Shown here: positions 1 through 10,830 of the stretch, one piece after another
How the letters are laid out: the number at the start of each line of letters is the position of its first letter
Position numbering within the stretch: the stretch's first letter is position 1
NCBI GenBank assembly: GCA_030159075.1
Contig: BROG01000149.1
Coordinates: 30,001-94,000, forward strand
Length of the DNA stretch: 64,000 nt
Direction: 5' to 3'
From: Atrina japonica
Lineage: Eukaryota > Mollusca > Bivalvia > Pterioida > Pinnidae
Position numbers and translations under genes: made by a program
Notes under the pieces: generated by a model
Told to the model about the DNA's origin: nothing
Seen by the model: only the letters and a program-made list of their open reading frames with translations
The model's database searches: none

Positions 1-2026
1 TGTTTTATTAGAATTTAAGTTTTCCCGTACTTTAAAAAATCCAGCTGTATTTCCGTATGCAATGACCTTTCAGATAAACTCTTTCGCCATATCAAATGTA
101 CTTCGTAATTCGGTCAGGGGACCTCGGTTCTTTACGCGCTCAGACTATGTTAAAGTCGGCCGATTTTTATGTGTTTTTTATTTATTTTTAAAATAAAGGA
201 CGTGATTTTATTAGAAAGTGCATGTATTATGTAAAATATATGCTTTTCAACGCTATTTTAAATACCTGAAGAAAATCGGATGAATATATGAATAAATATA
301 TCAGGTCACTAAAAGAAATTTTCCCGATCTTTAATGTTACCTTGAATGCTGACATTGACAAAATCAAAACAATATAACTGTGAAAAGTATGCGTATCTCA
401 TGTTTTACACTCGTGCCGCCATGTTAGGTGGAGTTATGCAGTTCATGATCATATGTGTCAAGAATGATAAAGCCGAGAATGCGATGGGATCACCCGATAT
501 ACCCAACAGGTGGACAATTTCAGAAACGAATGTTTTGAAACGATGAAAAAAGACAAACTTTGCCTGATTTAGGTATGAAATGATGTACGAAAATGAACGC
601 AAGAGTAATAAGAATAGAATGTATATCAACTGCAGATAGCACGTGTTTATTGGTCAATCGGTAATCTTCGTAAACAATTACCGAAAGTTAATTTGCAAAA
701 TATGACGGACAAAGAATAACTGAAATTACGGGTTACGTTTGGCAAGATAGTTGCAATTTTACACATTCATTTGCTATTCTAACCACCAGATGGTCTCTTT
801 GGAATATATATAAGATAGAATATCACATAAAATGGGCATGTAAAATTGTTCACCTGCGACAGCTCATATCGCTTTAAACTTCTAAACCAATTAATTAGTT
901 AAAAATCGTGGGGAACATCGAGCACGCTGATCTAATTATAAACTCTTAAAATATGATAATGAGGAGAAACGAAAAACGGGGCTGCCTGCGAACAAAACCA
1001 AACTGTTGATGATAAATAATCGAGAAGTCCTCACAAATCTTCTATTAGGCTATGCTGCTTTGCTTGTTGAACAGGACATTCACGTGTTACAATTTATTAC
1101 AGGTTTGTATTGATCAAAATATGTCTGAATAAATTACGAATTATCAATTACGTGTACGAACTTAACAGTGATCAAACGCGATGGTTGCCAATTTCACGTC
1201 CGATTTCAATTTCAGTTCAGATGTTTGGATAATGCAATTTCCTGTGCTTTCTTTACCTGTCACTCAAGGTGTTTCTCTAGGAAAAGCGTGGGTGTTTTTG
1301 TTTTGCTTCCTATTTTTCACTAGTAGTAGGCGATCTAAGTCGCACTAACATAATTATCACCATTTCTCGCAAACTGAAAGAAATTTCAGCTTTAAAATGA
1401 AATAACTCTATTAATACGACGATGTTTTTTGAAAAAAAAACTGTCTGTTAGGAATTGGTGTTTGTAGAAAATGTCAAGTATTACAATACCTTCCTCGGAA
1501 TGTGACTTTAAAGGTTTAAATGACAACTTTAAGAACATACCCTATTGTGAAAAATGTATCCACAGAAAACTCCGTGCTTACGACAACTTGGAATGTCCAT
1601 CTATGATACATGTCATACATGAATAACTCGGTATTAGCTGGAAAAGGAAGGAACCTGTTCTTCAATTTTCGACATTACAGTATATCAAATTATACAAACA
1701 TCAACTTGAGATATAACAGATAATTAATGTTTATCAAGCATTGTCGTAGAAAATTATACAATGTAATCCTTGACAAATTGTACTTGAATGTTGTGAACCG
1801 AATTATTCTCACAATTTGAATGAAAAATACATGCAGTGTTATTGATTCAGAAAATAAGTGGTTCAAACACAAAAACCGCCGTTTTTTCTGGCTTCCACCA
1901 TTATATCTGAACAAATGTTAAGTGTAGCATAAAACATCATCCAAACACATATACAAACAAAACTCTTCAATGCGTTAAGTGATTGACTCCGTCAATCAAA
2001 TATAATTATACCTCTTTATTACCTAT

Positions 2027-2160
2027 CGCCAAATTCTGACACGTGGCTCTCAATATGCTTTTTATATCATTTTTATATCATTTGATGGTGGCGTCATAAT
2101 CACACATTGGAAACGTTTGCCAAAAGGTGTCGTGTCGGGCATTTGATAATTGGTCAATTG
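2027..2160. mobile_element. MITE family A, copy 1
   Basis: Ends with short inverted repeats (ttacctatcgccaaa at left, atttgataattggtcaa at right). The interior gcgtcataatcacaca...gtttgccaaaaggtg is shared with 37994-38162 and more weakly with 15880-16250. Non-coding. The rest of 1-2321 shows no supported gene, only AT-rich sequence. Confidence 0.6.
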
Positions 2161-2321
2161 TGACAATACTGGGCACTATCACGTCAGAGTAGCTGTGACG
2201 TAATCTAATGAAATTTCAACGATATATCACATGATTCACTAATGAAAAATAATACTATATGTACATTGAATGATTTGAAATGGTATGAAATAATACCTTT
2301 GAATATGAAAAAAATACTTAC

Positions 2322-2492
2322 CACCAGTAGGTAATAAATGTTTACACGTATGACCTACGATCACCCATGTGATCGTGAAGAATTTAATCCCATTGATTGC
2401 TGTGAGACTTCCAGCTCTTTGGTTTGACGATAATAATTTCTTTGCGTTCGTATACGCAGAGAATGCCAAAAGAAGTTTTGTTGCCAAATGTT
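2322..2492 (-). CDS. NRF-6-like acyltransferase, exon 6 (start of acyltransferase-3 domain)
   Basis: Acceptor tatttcag before 2492, donor GTAAGT at 2321-2316, 171 nt (2 + 56 codons + 1). It encodes LLLAFSAYTNAKKLLS, then GSLTAINGIKFFTITWVIVG followed by HTCKHLL. The FS..(T/R)N..KLL and NGIKF(F/L)(T)...WVI(L/V)GH motifs are the N-terminal part of the acyltransferase-3 domain, the last including the conserved His considered essential in this superfamily. The gene is incomplete here: no exon with the following VDTFFFxSG-type motif was found between 1 and 2300, so the remaining exons are most likely left of the window. Confidence 0.86.
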
Positions 2493-2759
2493 CTGAAATA
2501 GCATAATTGTATGATGTATGATTACAAATATTACATTATATAAATGTTACATTCATGAGTAGGTGGTATTGCACATTTTCACCCCGAGGAAGCATTGTTG
2601 ACCGAGGCGAAATATTCATGTTATTATACCGAGTGTCATATTTGTTTGCTTTAACATATTACCATAGACATTTTACATCTCAACTATTAACCAGCAAGTT
2701 AAAGATACAAACCAAATTGCCCACAAACGTTTTGGTTACGACGAAAAGCTTTCACTGGA

Positions 2760-2885
2760 ACGAACCGTACTCGCATAACGTTGGCGCATGTGACATTTTT
2801 AAATGTCACCCTAGCTCACTTGGACGAACGGTACACGATTAACGTTGGCGCATGTGACATTTTTTGGAATGTCACCCTGCCTTCT
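2760..2885. repeat. two-copy 65-bp tandem duplication
   Basis: Units start cgaaccgtactcgcataacg (2760) and cgaacggtacacgattaacg (2825). Each contains gttggcgcatgtgacattt followed by aatgtcaccct, a short palindrome tgacattt/aaatgtca. It lies right of NRF-like exon 6, in its upstream intron. Confidence 0.7.
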
Positions 2886-3149
2886 TTATCTTTGTTAAAT
2901 GAGCGGGTGACATTGAAAATTTTTCACATATCTCTCAACCAGTTAGATTACAAGATTTTAACAGAAGGTATACTAAATGCAAATGTTTAACCATATAATA
3001 GTGAAACCAATTTGATCGGCATTTATGAATATTACTTGTAAGTCACTTTGTCGCTATCGTTATCATCAATTGCAAATGTTAAACAATCACATGTATAAAC
3101 TAGATAGGTTTTAATTAAATTATGTCTCGACTAATCTATGACTATATAC

Positions 3150-3320
3150 GCAAATACAGTGGAACATCGCTATACTGACTCAAAGTGGTCTGATTAGTAA
3201 GGTGGCCTCTTATATGAGGTTCTGTACTTATTAAATATTTATCAAGAGATTGATAACTTGTGTTCTGAATGCGAGGTGGTCCTCTAAGTTAGTTAGTCTA
3301 CAGGCGAGGATCTACTATAA
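3150..3320. mobile_element. possible pogo/Tigger-type MITE remnant
   Basis: Begins cagtggaacatcgctatact and contains 'ggtggcctcttatatgaggt' and 'gaggtggtcctctaagttag', the phrase style of MITEs at 47689 and 62840. Terminal symmetry is weak. Confidence 0.3.
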
Positions 3321-3746
3321 TTGTTAAGCAAATGTTAAGCTAAGTTGTAGCTTTCATTTGATGATCGTTGACTAAAACCAAAAAAAGTGAATGGAAGGTA
3401 GAATTTAATTTTATTATCAACAAATCTCACTACAAAGTTGATAATAAATCAGCCAGTTTCTATAAGTAAATGGGTACGTAACAAAACTATTCTTTATTTC
3501 TATAAATAGAACAGATACGAAATTATTTATCGTCACGGTGCTCAGGAGACAAATCTGATAAACATGGGACAAACATGGACCCCGGAAGATTCAGCGTTGG
3601 GATTAGGTGCAAATGAGCAGTAGTAATTCTGTTGATCGGTTACATCGTTAGTCCAACGTCCAATTCAATTAAAACGGGTGAAGAATAGATCCTCGGCAAA
3701 ACAGGTTTAATTTAAAAGTCTCAGAATCCGAAGTATAAATTTTCAG

Positions 3747-4417
3747 AATGTCCAGGATACATACACAAATCTGGTGAATATTTGACAGACAATCCTGAGG
3801 TGATAGCAGGTGTCATGGGGGAGTAAGCACCCCTTGTTGACCGGTCACATCAGTCGAAATCCACAGTCAACAATTCAACAACTTCTATTGAACAGGTAAC
3901 TCCATATTTCCCTTAGTAAAACATAGTAATTGCAAACAAGTTCATTGTATCGACTGTGAAATTTGAGAAATGTTGACTTTAAATGTAATAGTCTATTCGA
4001 GTTTAACCGGTGAATTAAGCAAAATCATTAATTTAAACTACTCACTGACAATTATTGACACAAGGATATCGAAAACCGCGTTCGATGTCATTGATCCGCA
4101 AATTTTACGGTCGGTATTATAGTCTTGTTTGCGATTACTCTGTTTCACAAAGTGAAATGTTGAGTTACCTGTTCGATGGCGGTTGTTAAGACATCTGTAC
4201 CAATGTGACGGGGATACGTTCCTCGCGTATTTCATTTTAATTTGACTGTGGACTCAGGGCGGATGTGACCGGTCGACAGGGGATGCTTACTCCTCCACGG
4301 CACCTAATACCACCTCTTGATTTCAAAAGGGCCGTGTTTGTCCACTTTTTACCAGATTAATACCCATATCCTGGACATCCTAATGATTTATATTTTGGTA
4401 TCTAATATTTTTTATAC
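3747..4417. repeat. large inverted repeat in NRF-like intron 5
   Basis: Left arm 3747-3873 is the reverse complement of right arm about 4241-4382. Shared blocks include tgtccaggat, gtgaccggtc, ggagtaagca and ttgactgtgga. The right arm family recurs at 18846-19020. The arms are about 75-80 percent alike by eye, so this is either an old foldback element or two head-to-head copies of a dispersed repeat. Confidence 0.65.
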
Positions 4418-4421
4418 ATAC

Positions 4422-4618
4422 CAGAAGGTTCCTTATCAGTATTTCTAACTTTGTTTTCGGTATTAAGTAATGGATAACTTTCTGCACCGACGCCATTTGT
4501 AATTGGAGTCTTGTCTTGATTGTCTGTGGGGAAGTAAACGTCATTCCTCCAGTGTTGATTAATGACGTCATACAAAGTCGCAACGAGAACTATAAATCCG
4601 AGGATACACATAAATACT
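4422..4618 (-). CDS. NRF-6-like acyltransferase, exon 5 (first membrane helix)
   Basis: Acceptor gtttcag before 4618, donor GTATGT at 4421-4416, 197 nt (1 + 65 codons + 1). It begins with the hydrophobic segment VFMCILGFIVLVATLYDV, matching the first transmembrane helix and conserved TLYD of NRF-6-like proteins, then a polar cytosolic linker (NQHWRNDVYFPTDNQDK onward). An ATG at 4611 opens an ORF but is internal to the gene. The intron on its 3' side (4421 to 2493) contains a large inverted repeat whose right arm ends within a few bases of this donor site. Confidence 0.85.
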
Positions 4619-4698
4619 CTGAAACATATTTTTCAAGATTCGCATATAACAACACACAGTAAAATGCAAAATCTATATATAATGTATGATGACGTAAT

Positions 4699-4893
4699 AG
4701 ACCATTTAGCAGTTACTGCGGTCCTGTGACTTTGCCAGTCTTCCGGTTGGCAAAATGATACAGATTCCCGAAAAATGACGTCAAGAAACAATCAGTTACT
4801 AGAACGACGTCTATATTTTTACGGGTATCTCTATCATTTTGACAACCGGAAGACTGGCAAAGTCACAGGACCGCAGTTACTGCTAAAGGGTCT
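4699..4893. mobile_element. foldback MITE with 72-bp inverted arms
   Basis: Arms 4699-4770 and 4822-4893 are near-perfect inverted repeats (about five mismatches in 72), with a shared core ggtcctgtgactttgccagt, and only about 50 bp between them. The element lies in NRF-like intron 4. No ORF. As RNA it would form a long hairpin. Confidence 0.85.
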
Positions 4894-5391
4894 ATAATTT
4901 TGTAAAGTCAAGAATTACTATACACAGGAGTAAAATGGATAACGGAGAAAAGAAAGGGGAAGAATGGAGTATAATAAGGAGGGTAGAACAGTGGAAATAT
5001 TTGAATACTGAAAAGAAGGATATATGAATCCAAATACATGTATAAACTTTATGAAAGAAACAGATTAGGGCTTTAAAAAGAACCCATTGTTCCATTTCTA
5101 TTGAATCATTCTAATTTATTGCTCTTCACTGCAAATTTTACATATTTAAACATATTATTGGTAATGCTAAGACTTCAGCAACTTAAACGGGTCACTAATT
5201 CCAAATATTCAAAAATCCTAAAATAATGTATATGTCTTTTTTTATGAAAAATGTTTTTGCATACATTTAAGCACATGATTTGCTTTTGCAATCATCCTCG
5301 TTTGATATTACTTTTGACAGAACAAGTAAGAAATTTGTATATAATACAGAAAACTCAAACATAGATAAACATTGAATTAAAGAGAAATCCG

Positions 5392-5742
5392 ATAGGGAAC
5401 CTTCGAGTTAGCCCGGATTACCGTTATATGAAAAATGTTCCTCAACGTTATTTCCGGTTTCAGTTATAGTTCGGAAGGTCAAAGATTCGATTCCCGGTAT
5501 GTCCGCAATTTTTTTCCCGTCTACTACATTTGAAAATAAATAACCTATTGTGGTATGTTTTAAGAATGTTTTGGATTTTTTACACAAAATAACGTTAATG
5601 CGCTGAAACATAAGGATGTTCCATGTACGCTGCATACGTTGTGAAGGTAAATATGAAAACCGGAAGTACACACGAGGAACAAACAGGTGCGACTAAATGC
5701 AGGATCATAACGGTAATCCGGGCTAACTCGAAATTTCCCTAT
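5392..5742. mobile_element. MITE with 36-bp terminal inverted repeats
   Basis: A perfect 26-bp inverted pair at 5402-5427 and 5707-5732 (core gttagcccggattaccgtta), extending to 36 bp with two mismatches (5392-5427, 5707-5742). 351 bp overall, inside NRF-like intron 4. An 87-codon minus-strand ORF spans it but resembles no protein. Confidence 0.85.
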
Positions 5743-5929
5743 GGTAATTTTGTTTTCTCCATTCTACTCGCTTTAAGAAAAAATGTCATTGCAGTGTGAC
5801 GAATTTGCAAATATGTCTAATATTCAACTTTACAAAACTTTTATTCGATTGTTTTATTATCGCAAAGCAGTCACTACCACTGTAAAAAACACTGGATAGC
5901 ACTTAAAACATAGGCAAATAAATACATAC

Positions 5930-6029
5930 ATAGTACAAATAGCTTTGGCATCAAGACTTCGATGATCTGGTGCACAGGTTACTTGTGATAATCGAGTGTT
6001 ATTATCATCTGGAATGTATCTCTTAACGA
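5930..6029 (-). CDS. NRF-6-like acyltransferase, exon 4
   Basis: Acceptor ttattcag at 6037-6030, donor GTATGT at 5929-5924, 100 nt (2 + 32 codons + 2). It encodes KRYIPDDNNTRLSQVTCAPD followed by HRSLDAKAIC, the cysteine-bearing end of the NRF domain before the first membrane helix. Phase agrees with exon 3 (one base left over) and exon 5 (needs one base). A 93-bp (AT)n tract ends only about 15 bases upstream of the acceptor, so the usual long polypyrimidine region is reduced to ttctttctttatt. The following intron holds two inverted-repeat elements. Confidence 0.82.
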
Positions 6030-6042
6030 CTGAATAAAGAAA

Positions 6043-6044
<2 letters not shown>

Positions 6045-6137
<93 letters not shown>
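6045..6137. repeat. (AT)n microsatellite at an exon-4 acceptor
   Basis: 93 bp of uninterrupted AT, ending about 15 bases from the 3' splice site of NRF-like exon 4. Confidence 0.98.
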
Positions 6138-6138
<1 letters not shown>

Positions 6139-6273
6139 TAGTATATAAGATGCATAGTTCGTTGGAAAATAACGTGGTGCAATACATACATGAGCCTCGG
6201 GGCCTCCTTTACACAATATGTAATTATTCATATCGGGTCACTTTGTTATGGATTTATGCTTGCATATATTTAC

Positions 6274-6361
6274 CATCGCTAACAACTGTAAACACGTCTT
6301 GGTCCGTACATGTACTTGGAAAGCACACTCCAATGGTAACGGAGAAAAGTTCTAGCCAACT
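6274..6361 (-). CDS. NRF-6-like acyltransferase, exon 3
   Basis: Acceptor tttcag directly before 6361, donor GTAAAT after 6274, 88 nt, entering in phase 0 and leaving with one extra base. It encodes SWLELFSVTIGVCFPSTCTD and then QDVFTVVSD. The GVCxPSTC motif is the signature of the middle of the NRF domain and supplies two further conserved cysteines. The exon is shorter than 300 nt and is only identifiable from family motif, splice sites and phase agreement with its neighbours. Confidence 0.88.
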
Positions 6362-6626
6362 CTGAAACGGCACGAAAAACATACATAAATTGGTTAGATA
6401 TTGAATATGTTGATTTTATAAAAGTATAGCTATTTGGTTATAAAAATAAAGAGAAAATGCAAATATAACAGACCAAATATCTGACAATTATCCTTTTACT
6501 TTTTATCATATTTTTCATCATCATCAATATCATCATCGTCGTCATCATCATCATCATTATCATCATCATCGTTGTTAGTATTGTTTTTGTTGTTGTCTTG
6601 TTTATTATTATTGCAAAATATTTTAC

Positions 6627-6814
6627 CAAATGATTATCTCCGGATTTCAGTGGAAACATCAAATCACAGTACTGGCCCTCGAATGCATCGTCGAATTCAG
6701 TTTTGTTATTTCTATATACCATAGATCTGGTACGGATACACTGATCAAACGATCCATACCAACGGAGGTTCCCACCAAGTATCCCTGTAGGAGGTTTTCC
6801 TGCTGCATCTACCA
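6627..6814 (-). CDS. NRF-6-like acyltransferase, exon 2
   Basis: Acceptor ggtcag at 6820-6815, donor GTAAAA at 6626-6621, 188 nt. The two bases TG complete a CTG Leu codon with the last base of exon 1, giving the family-diagnostic run WALR-L-VDAAGKPPTGILGGNLRW across the junction. The exon then reads YGSFDQC and EGQYC, the usual paired cysteines of the NRF domain. It ends in phase 0. The core DAxGKPPxGIL...GNxxWxGxxDxC is the strongest evidence for the family. The following intron starts with a low-complexity ATC/GTC tract (about 6512-6612). A truncated second copy of this exon lies 125 bp upstream in intron 1. Confidence 0.88.
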
Positions 6815-6868
6815 CTGACCATACAGTAAAAGAAAAAATAGTAATTGAATTTGAAGAACACCGTATAG

Positions 6869-7290
6869 CGGTACCAGCTGATAATCTTATACTTTAGTTA
6901 TATTTGGCACAGATAACACATTTTAAATTCTTCAAACGATCTATACCAACGGAGGTTCCCATCAAGTATCCCTGTAGGAGGTTTTCCTGCTGCATCTACC
7001 ACTACCGTAGAGTAAAAGAAAAATATAGTAATTGAATTTGAAGAATATTTGGCACAGATAACACAATTTGAATTCTAAAGTCTTTAAAAGCTAAGATAGT
7101 CATCTTTTTTACAGTGGTTACTCTTAGACGGATTTCGCTATACATTTTGGTTTCTTATTTGACCTTGTATGATACCACCACTTTCCCTTTAGAAAATCAA
7201 TTTTAAATTGGAGCTCAACTGATGAAGTCTAATTGACAAAAACGATCTTCTTGAGTATTATAGCTTTGGTATTATGTTTATAATATTTTT
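6869..7290. repeat. dispersed repeat, copy 1 (interrupted by the exon duplication)
   Basis: Begins ggtaccagctgataatctta and runs to a 'tttggtattatgtttata' end at about 7282. The same sequence recurs at 11407-11700. Here it is interrupted by the duplicated exon-2 block at about 6937-7045. Confidence 0.7.
6938..7025 (-). pseudogene. truncated duplicate of NRF-6-like exon 2 in intron 1
   Basis: On the minus strand this segment repeats the acceptor side and first part of exon 2: VDAAGKPPTGIL-D-GNLRWY then RSFEEF. The acceptor is now acggtag instead of ggtcag, and the copy diverges before the conserved Cys and lacks the second half of the exon. The homology extends upstream into intron sequence (agtaaaagaaaaa..tagtaattgaatttgaagaa), so this is a tandem duplication of roughly 190 bp covering intron end plus exon start, with about 45 bp missing from the upstream-most unit. 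It could be a vestigial alternative exon; inclusion would disrupt the domain. Confidence 0.75.
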
Positions 7291-7299
7291 ACTTTCATG

Positions 7300-9225
7300 A
7301 AAATACAGAATACCAAAGTATCTACCAATCGGTAATGAATTCTTGTTCATCCATGACCCCTCAACCAACCCCCTGAATTTTCCATAGGTTTGTGTTTATT
7401 GGGTCTTCAGGATGTTTACGTTTGTACATTATTCTGTGGATGTCACTACGTTTTGATTTTGGTTTCTATATCTCTAACAATCGGTAACGAATGCTTTCTC
7501 CTCCATGACACCTCATTCAACCGGCTTAATACTCTAGAGGTCCGTGTTTACCAGTTCTTCATAATGTTTACGTTTTTTCTTTTCTTTTGTCCTGTGGATA
7601 TTACCAGTATTGTATGTTTACATTTTGGTGTCTTTCCTTCTATATTTCACTTTCTCTGGTATTTTATTACCTGAAGCACCATGAATTGGAATATGGAATT
7701 TAAATCAATCATGCCCATTGAACAATGGCCATGGCTACTGAATTACAGAATCAATAGAAAAATTGAAACCATTGTAGAGAGAGGTGTGAGTATACGTAAG
7801 TAGAGGGCTCGGAGTTCGATTCTCGGTTTTGGGAAATATTTCAGGCTTATCCACAAAAACTGGTGACAATTATTTCGCTTGCTTTGGCTTGATTTAACGA
7901 GCGGCGTGACTACTTCAATCAGGGGGGGAGATGTAACGATCATTCTCCACTAAATGATATTGCATCACAACGTGTCCTTCATGTTTTGAAACATTATTGC
8001 AACATTCATATTTACATTTATGATTTTATGTGACGTATACAATGTGGTTTTTACAAAAAATAATATATATCAAATTATGTATGTACATATCGAAGGTAAC
8101 TATTTAATATGCATTATCTGAAATGGAACAAAGGGTTAAACATACTGAATTTTCATTCAATATTTTCTAAAATGACATGAAAATAGATTAATTAAGCTTT
8201 TGATCGACAATTGCATACTATTTTCTTTGATATTTTGGTTTACCACTGTCCCTAAAAACCCGAACAGATACTGTACCGACTAACAAGATCATTTAATATA
8301 TTTGCAATATCATTTAAGTTACAAAACATATATAAAGGATGACCAGTCGCCATTTACAATTAAGTTTTGAATGCTACGGAACTATTGCAACAGATACGTG
8401 ACCAATGCTAATTTGTTTTTAATCAATATAACCTAGCCAATATAACTGATACATTGTAAAAATAGTGTCAAAAAAAGCATGTTGTGTCAATCAGTAGGTT
8501 AGCAACAGATACGTTACTGGAAATTATAGCATCCTAAACAATTCTCAAATTTCTTTTATTTGGTTGTAATTCCTCAATTCTGGTCAAAATGTGTCTGAAC
8601 AAATACAATTGTATACACAAATTTCATAGTCACGTATCAGATAAAAGGTTAAAGCAACTTTTTAAAAATAAAAATACAAACCAGCCCTTTTGGATATAAA
8701 TTATATACATGTTCATATCAGGCCATTAAACAGTTACTTTTTCTCTAATTTAACTTTTAAGAGTTTCCGTTTTATATCCAAGTTATTAATGTGCCGACTA
8801 CATTTTCACTGACTGACGGACGTATCAAACGGTACAGCCTAGATCATTACTTTCGATCCGGACATGGAGCTGTGTTGACAGGAAATGAAAATATCACCTC
8901 TGGAAAATCTTGCACGACAGGAAAACGATCTAGGGACCTTCATGATGAAGGCATGGTACTCTACCTATTGAGCTGCAAAACCCGACTTTAGTAGTGAATC
9001 ACGTGATTTTGTAGGCACAGGTCAAAAGTTTAATCATTTAGAATAAAACACGTGACGTCTGCATTTAACACGCAAAACAACAATTAACAATAATTATTAC
9101 ATGCAGCATCCAATGTATGCTCCATTAAATCAGAGAAATATTTTATGATTTTATATATTATTGATGTTTTGCCCAAGATTTTCACTATCTATACTTCAAT
9201 GTGATACATAAAGGAATATAAGCCG
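7300..9225. other. NRF-like intron 1 interior, no gene seen
   Basis: AT-rich intron sequence. A tRNA-like T-arm phrase (gagttcgattctcgg, 7809-7823) and weak copies of the 18.85-kb dispersed repeat (7330-7580) are visible. No supported coding exon. Confidence 0.5.
8905..8988 (-). repeat. degenerate tRNA-derived sequence (SINE head)
   Basis: On the minus strand, cagctcaataggtagagtac resembles a tRNA D-arm and A box and is followed by a stem-like cttcatcatgaagg, but the T arm is degraded. It is probably a SINE remnant rather than a working tRNA gene. Confidence 0.4.
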
Positions 9226-9545
9226 TGTTTTTTTCTTGTTTACTACTTTGATTGGTATACAGTAACAAAAAAAAGATATACACAGGCATAAAAATTATTG
9301 AATTCCTATACATTTTGTGAAAAAATTGTGAATCCCAGTTTAGCAATTATCCAATAGCAATTGTTTAATTCACCTTACTATTTGTATATGCATACCACAC
9401 TGGGTCTGACATTATTTTCTCAAAATATACGGGGATGTTTGATTTTTATGCCGGAGTATAGCTCTTATTTGTTGTTGTACATCAGGCAGTAAAAGAAGAA
9501 AAAGTACGAAATAATTATTTTGATAAACATAGCTAATGCCCCTTT
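9225..9545. repeat. dispersed repeat B, copy 1
   Basis: About 310 bp also found at 21205-21515: shared blocks include tatttgtatatgcatac, tatagctcttatttgt and gaaataattattttg. Unclassified, no ORF. Its right end is close to the donor of NRF-like exon 1. Confidence 0.75.
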
Positions 9546-9611
9546 AAATAAGTACAGTACATGTATCTTAAAAGTCTTTAAATCATTAGTATATATAATT
9601 CAGAAACTTAC

Positions 9612-9927
9612 GTCTTAATGCCCATAATTCCCTTCGCTTCACAGCATTTGATATTTGCAGTAAATGTTTAGAACATTTCTCTGACACATTAGAATTGATA
9701 GGAAAATTATACGATGCTTGGTCGCTAATCCCAAATACTAACTCCGGAATTTGCCCGAGTCTGACAACATTTAAGTTCGATTCCGAGACTACCTGATTTG
9801 GGTAGTTCTTTGGTTTTGGCACAGCAAAAGGAAAAACTGCAATATCGTCATTGATTCCGTAGCAAATGTGTATACAGAAAAAGATTGGAATTAAAACATG
9901 TATCCACAACATCATGCTTTTCAACAT
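9612..9927 (-). CDS. NRF-6-like acyltransferase, exon 1 (signal peptide, start of NRF domain)
   Basis: First coding exon of a minus-strand gene running leftwards through six exons (9927-9612, 6814-6627, 6361-6274, 6029-5930, 4618-4422, 2492-2322), 1060 nt or 353 codons plus one base. The protein opens with a signal peptide (hydrophobic residues about 5-24, MLWIHVLIPIFFCIHICYG), followed by a luminal or extracellular NRF domain. This exon ends in the family-typical C-x-(K/D)-x-L-L...LWALR stretch. The donor is GTAAGT at 9611-9606 and the exon ends one base into a codon. The family (NRF-6 and NDG-4 in C. elegans; NRF domain plus acyltransferase-3 domain) comprises multi-pass membrane proteins of roughly 600-800 residues implicated in lipid or drug transport. 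The exact substrate here is unknown. The start ATG is the first in frame and gives a clean signal peptide. Any 5' UTR exon is not visible. Confidence 0.85.
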
Positions 9928-10324
9928 AAATATGTATAACTGTCAACTGACCACATTGAATGTCACGTTAATATACTAGATTCTACTAATATTTTCTTCT
10001 TTCTGAGTGGTGATCTCTCTGACACCTGATATGATCTTAAATTACATAAGTCTGAACTTCAACAAAGTCAGTTTAAGTTGTATTAAAATTGTTATTTATA
10101 TTACACTTTTATGGACATGAAAGCGACCAGTGAAAGTTTAGCTACCGAGCAAAACGCTTTATTGTTCAAACTTCAAACGATATCTGATATAAGTATTTTA
10201 ATACATGTGATATGTCAGTGAAAAATGTAATCAATATTTCATCCTGAGGCAATAAACAATAAAGAAAGTTTAATCAAATAAACGTTCTGTGACGAGTTAA
10301 GTGGGGGAAAATATTTAATACCCA

Positions 10325-10830
10325 TCAGTATAAGCGTCCAGGCAAGTCCTGTGTTGGATAAGTTGTGAAAGGTTACAGGCCCCTTTTGTATAAGGGTCAG
10401 CAGATGTCCTGTGTCAGAGACGTTGTGGCAGGTTAATGAGCTCTTACTGTATAAGCGTCAACGGATGCCCTGTGTCGGAGACGTTGTGGCAGGTTAAGGA
10501 GACCTTATTGTATAAGCGTCAACGAATGTCCTGTGTCGGAGACGTTGTGGCAGTTTAAGGAGCCCTTATTGCATAAGCGTCAACGGATGCCCTGTGTCTG
10601 AGACGTTGTGGCAGGTTAAGGAGCCTTTACTGTATAAGCGTCAACGGATGCCCTGTGTCAGAGACGTTGTGACATAATAAGGACCCCTCTCTGTATAAAC
10701 GCCCACGGATGTCCTGTGTATGAGACATTGTGACACAATAAGGATCCCTTTCTATATTAGCGTCAGTGGATGTCCTGGGTCGAGTGAGATGTGACAAAAA
10801 CCCTTCAGTGTACTAGCGTCAACGGATAGA
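10325..10830. repeat. 61-bp minisatellite
   Basis: About eight copies of a 61-bp unit containing tataagcgtcaacggatg, ccctgtgtc and gagacgttgtggcaggtta. The word tataagcgtc recurs at about 10329, 10390, 10451, 10512, 10573 and 10634. The array decays rightwards, with a last trace near 10975. It lies 0.4 kb upstream of the NRF-like first exon. Confidence 0.95.

Noticed and set aside
1690..1914. Possible seventh exon of the NRF-like gene (phrase QIVRIIRFTT)
   Set aside because: Resembles the family's RxxRLTP motif only loosely, lacks splice sites in the needed phase and lies without the preceding VDTFFF-type motif.
5857..6231. 124-codon minus ORF taken as one gene
   Set aside because: Most of it is the translated (AT)n tract and intron; only 5930-6029 is coding, as exon 4.
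6438..6626. C-terminal Thr/Met-rich extension of the exon-2 ORF
   Set aside because: Lies beyond the GTAAAA donor and reads an ATC/GTC low-complexity intron tract.
10325..10830. CRISPR-like array
   Set aside because: Head-to-tail units without distinct spacers, in eukaryotic context; it is a minisatellite.
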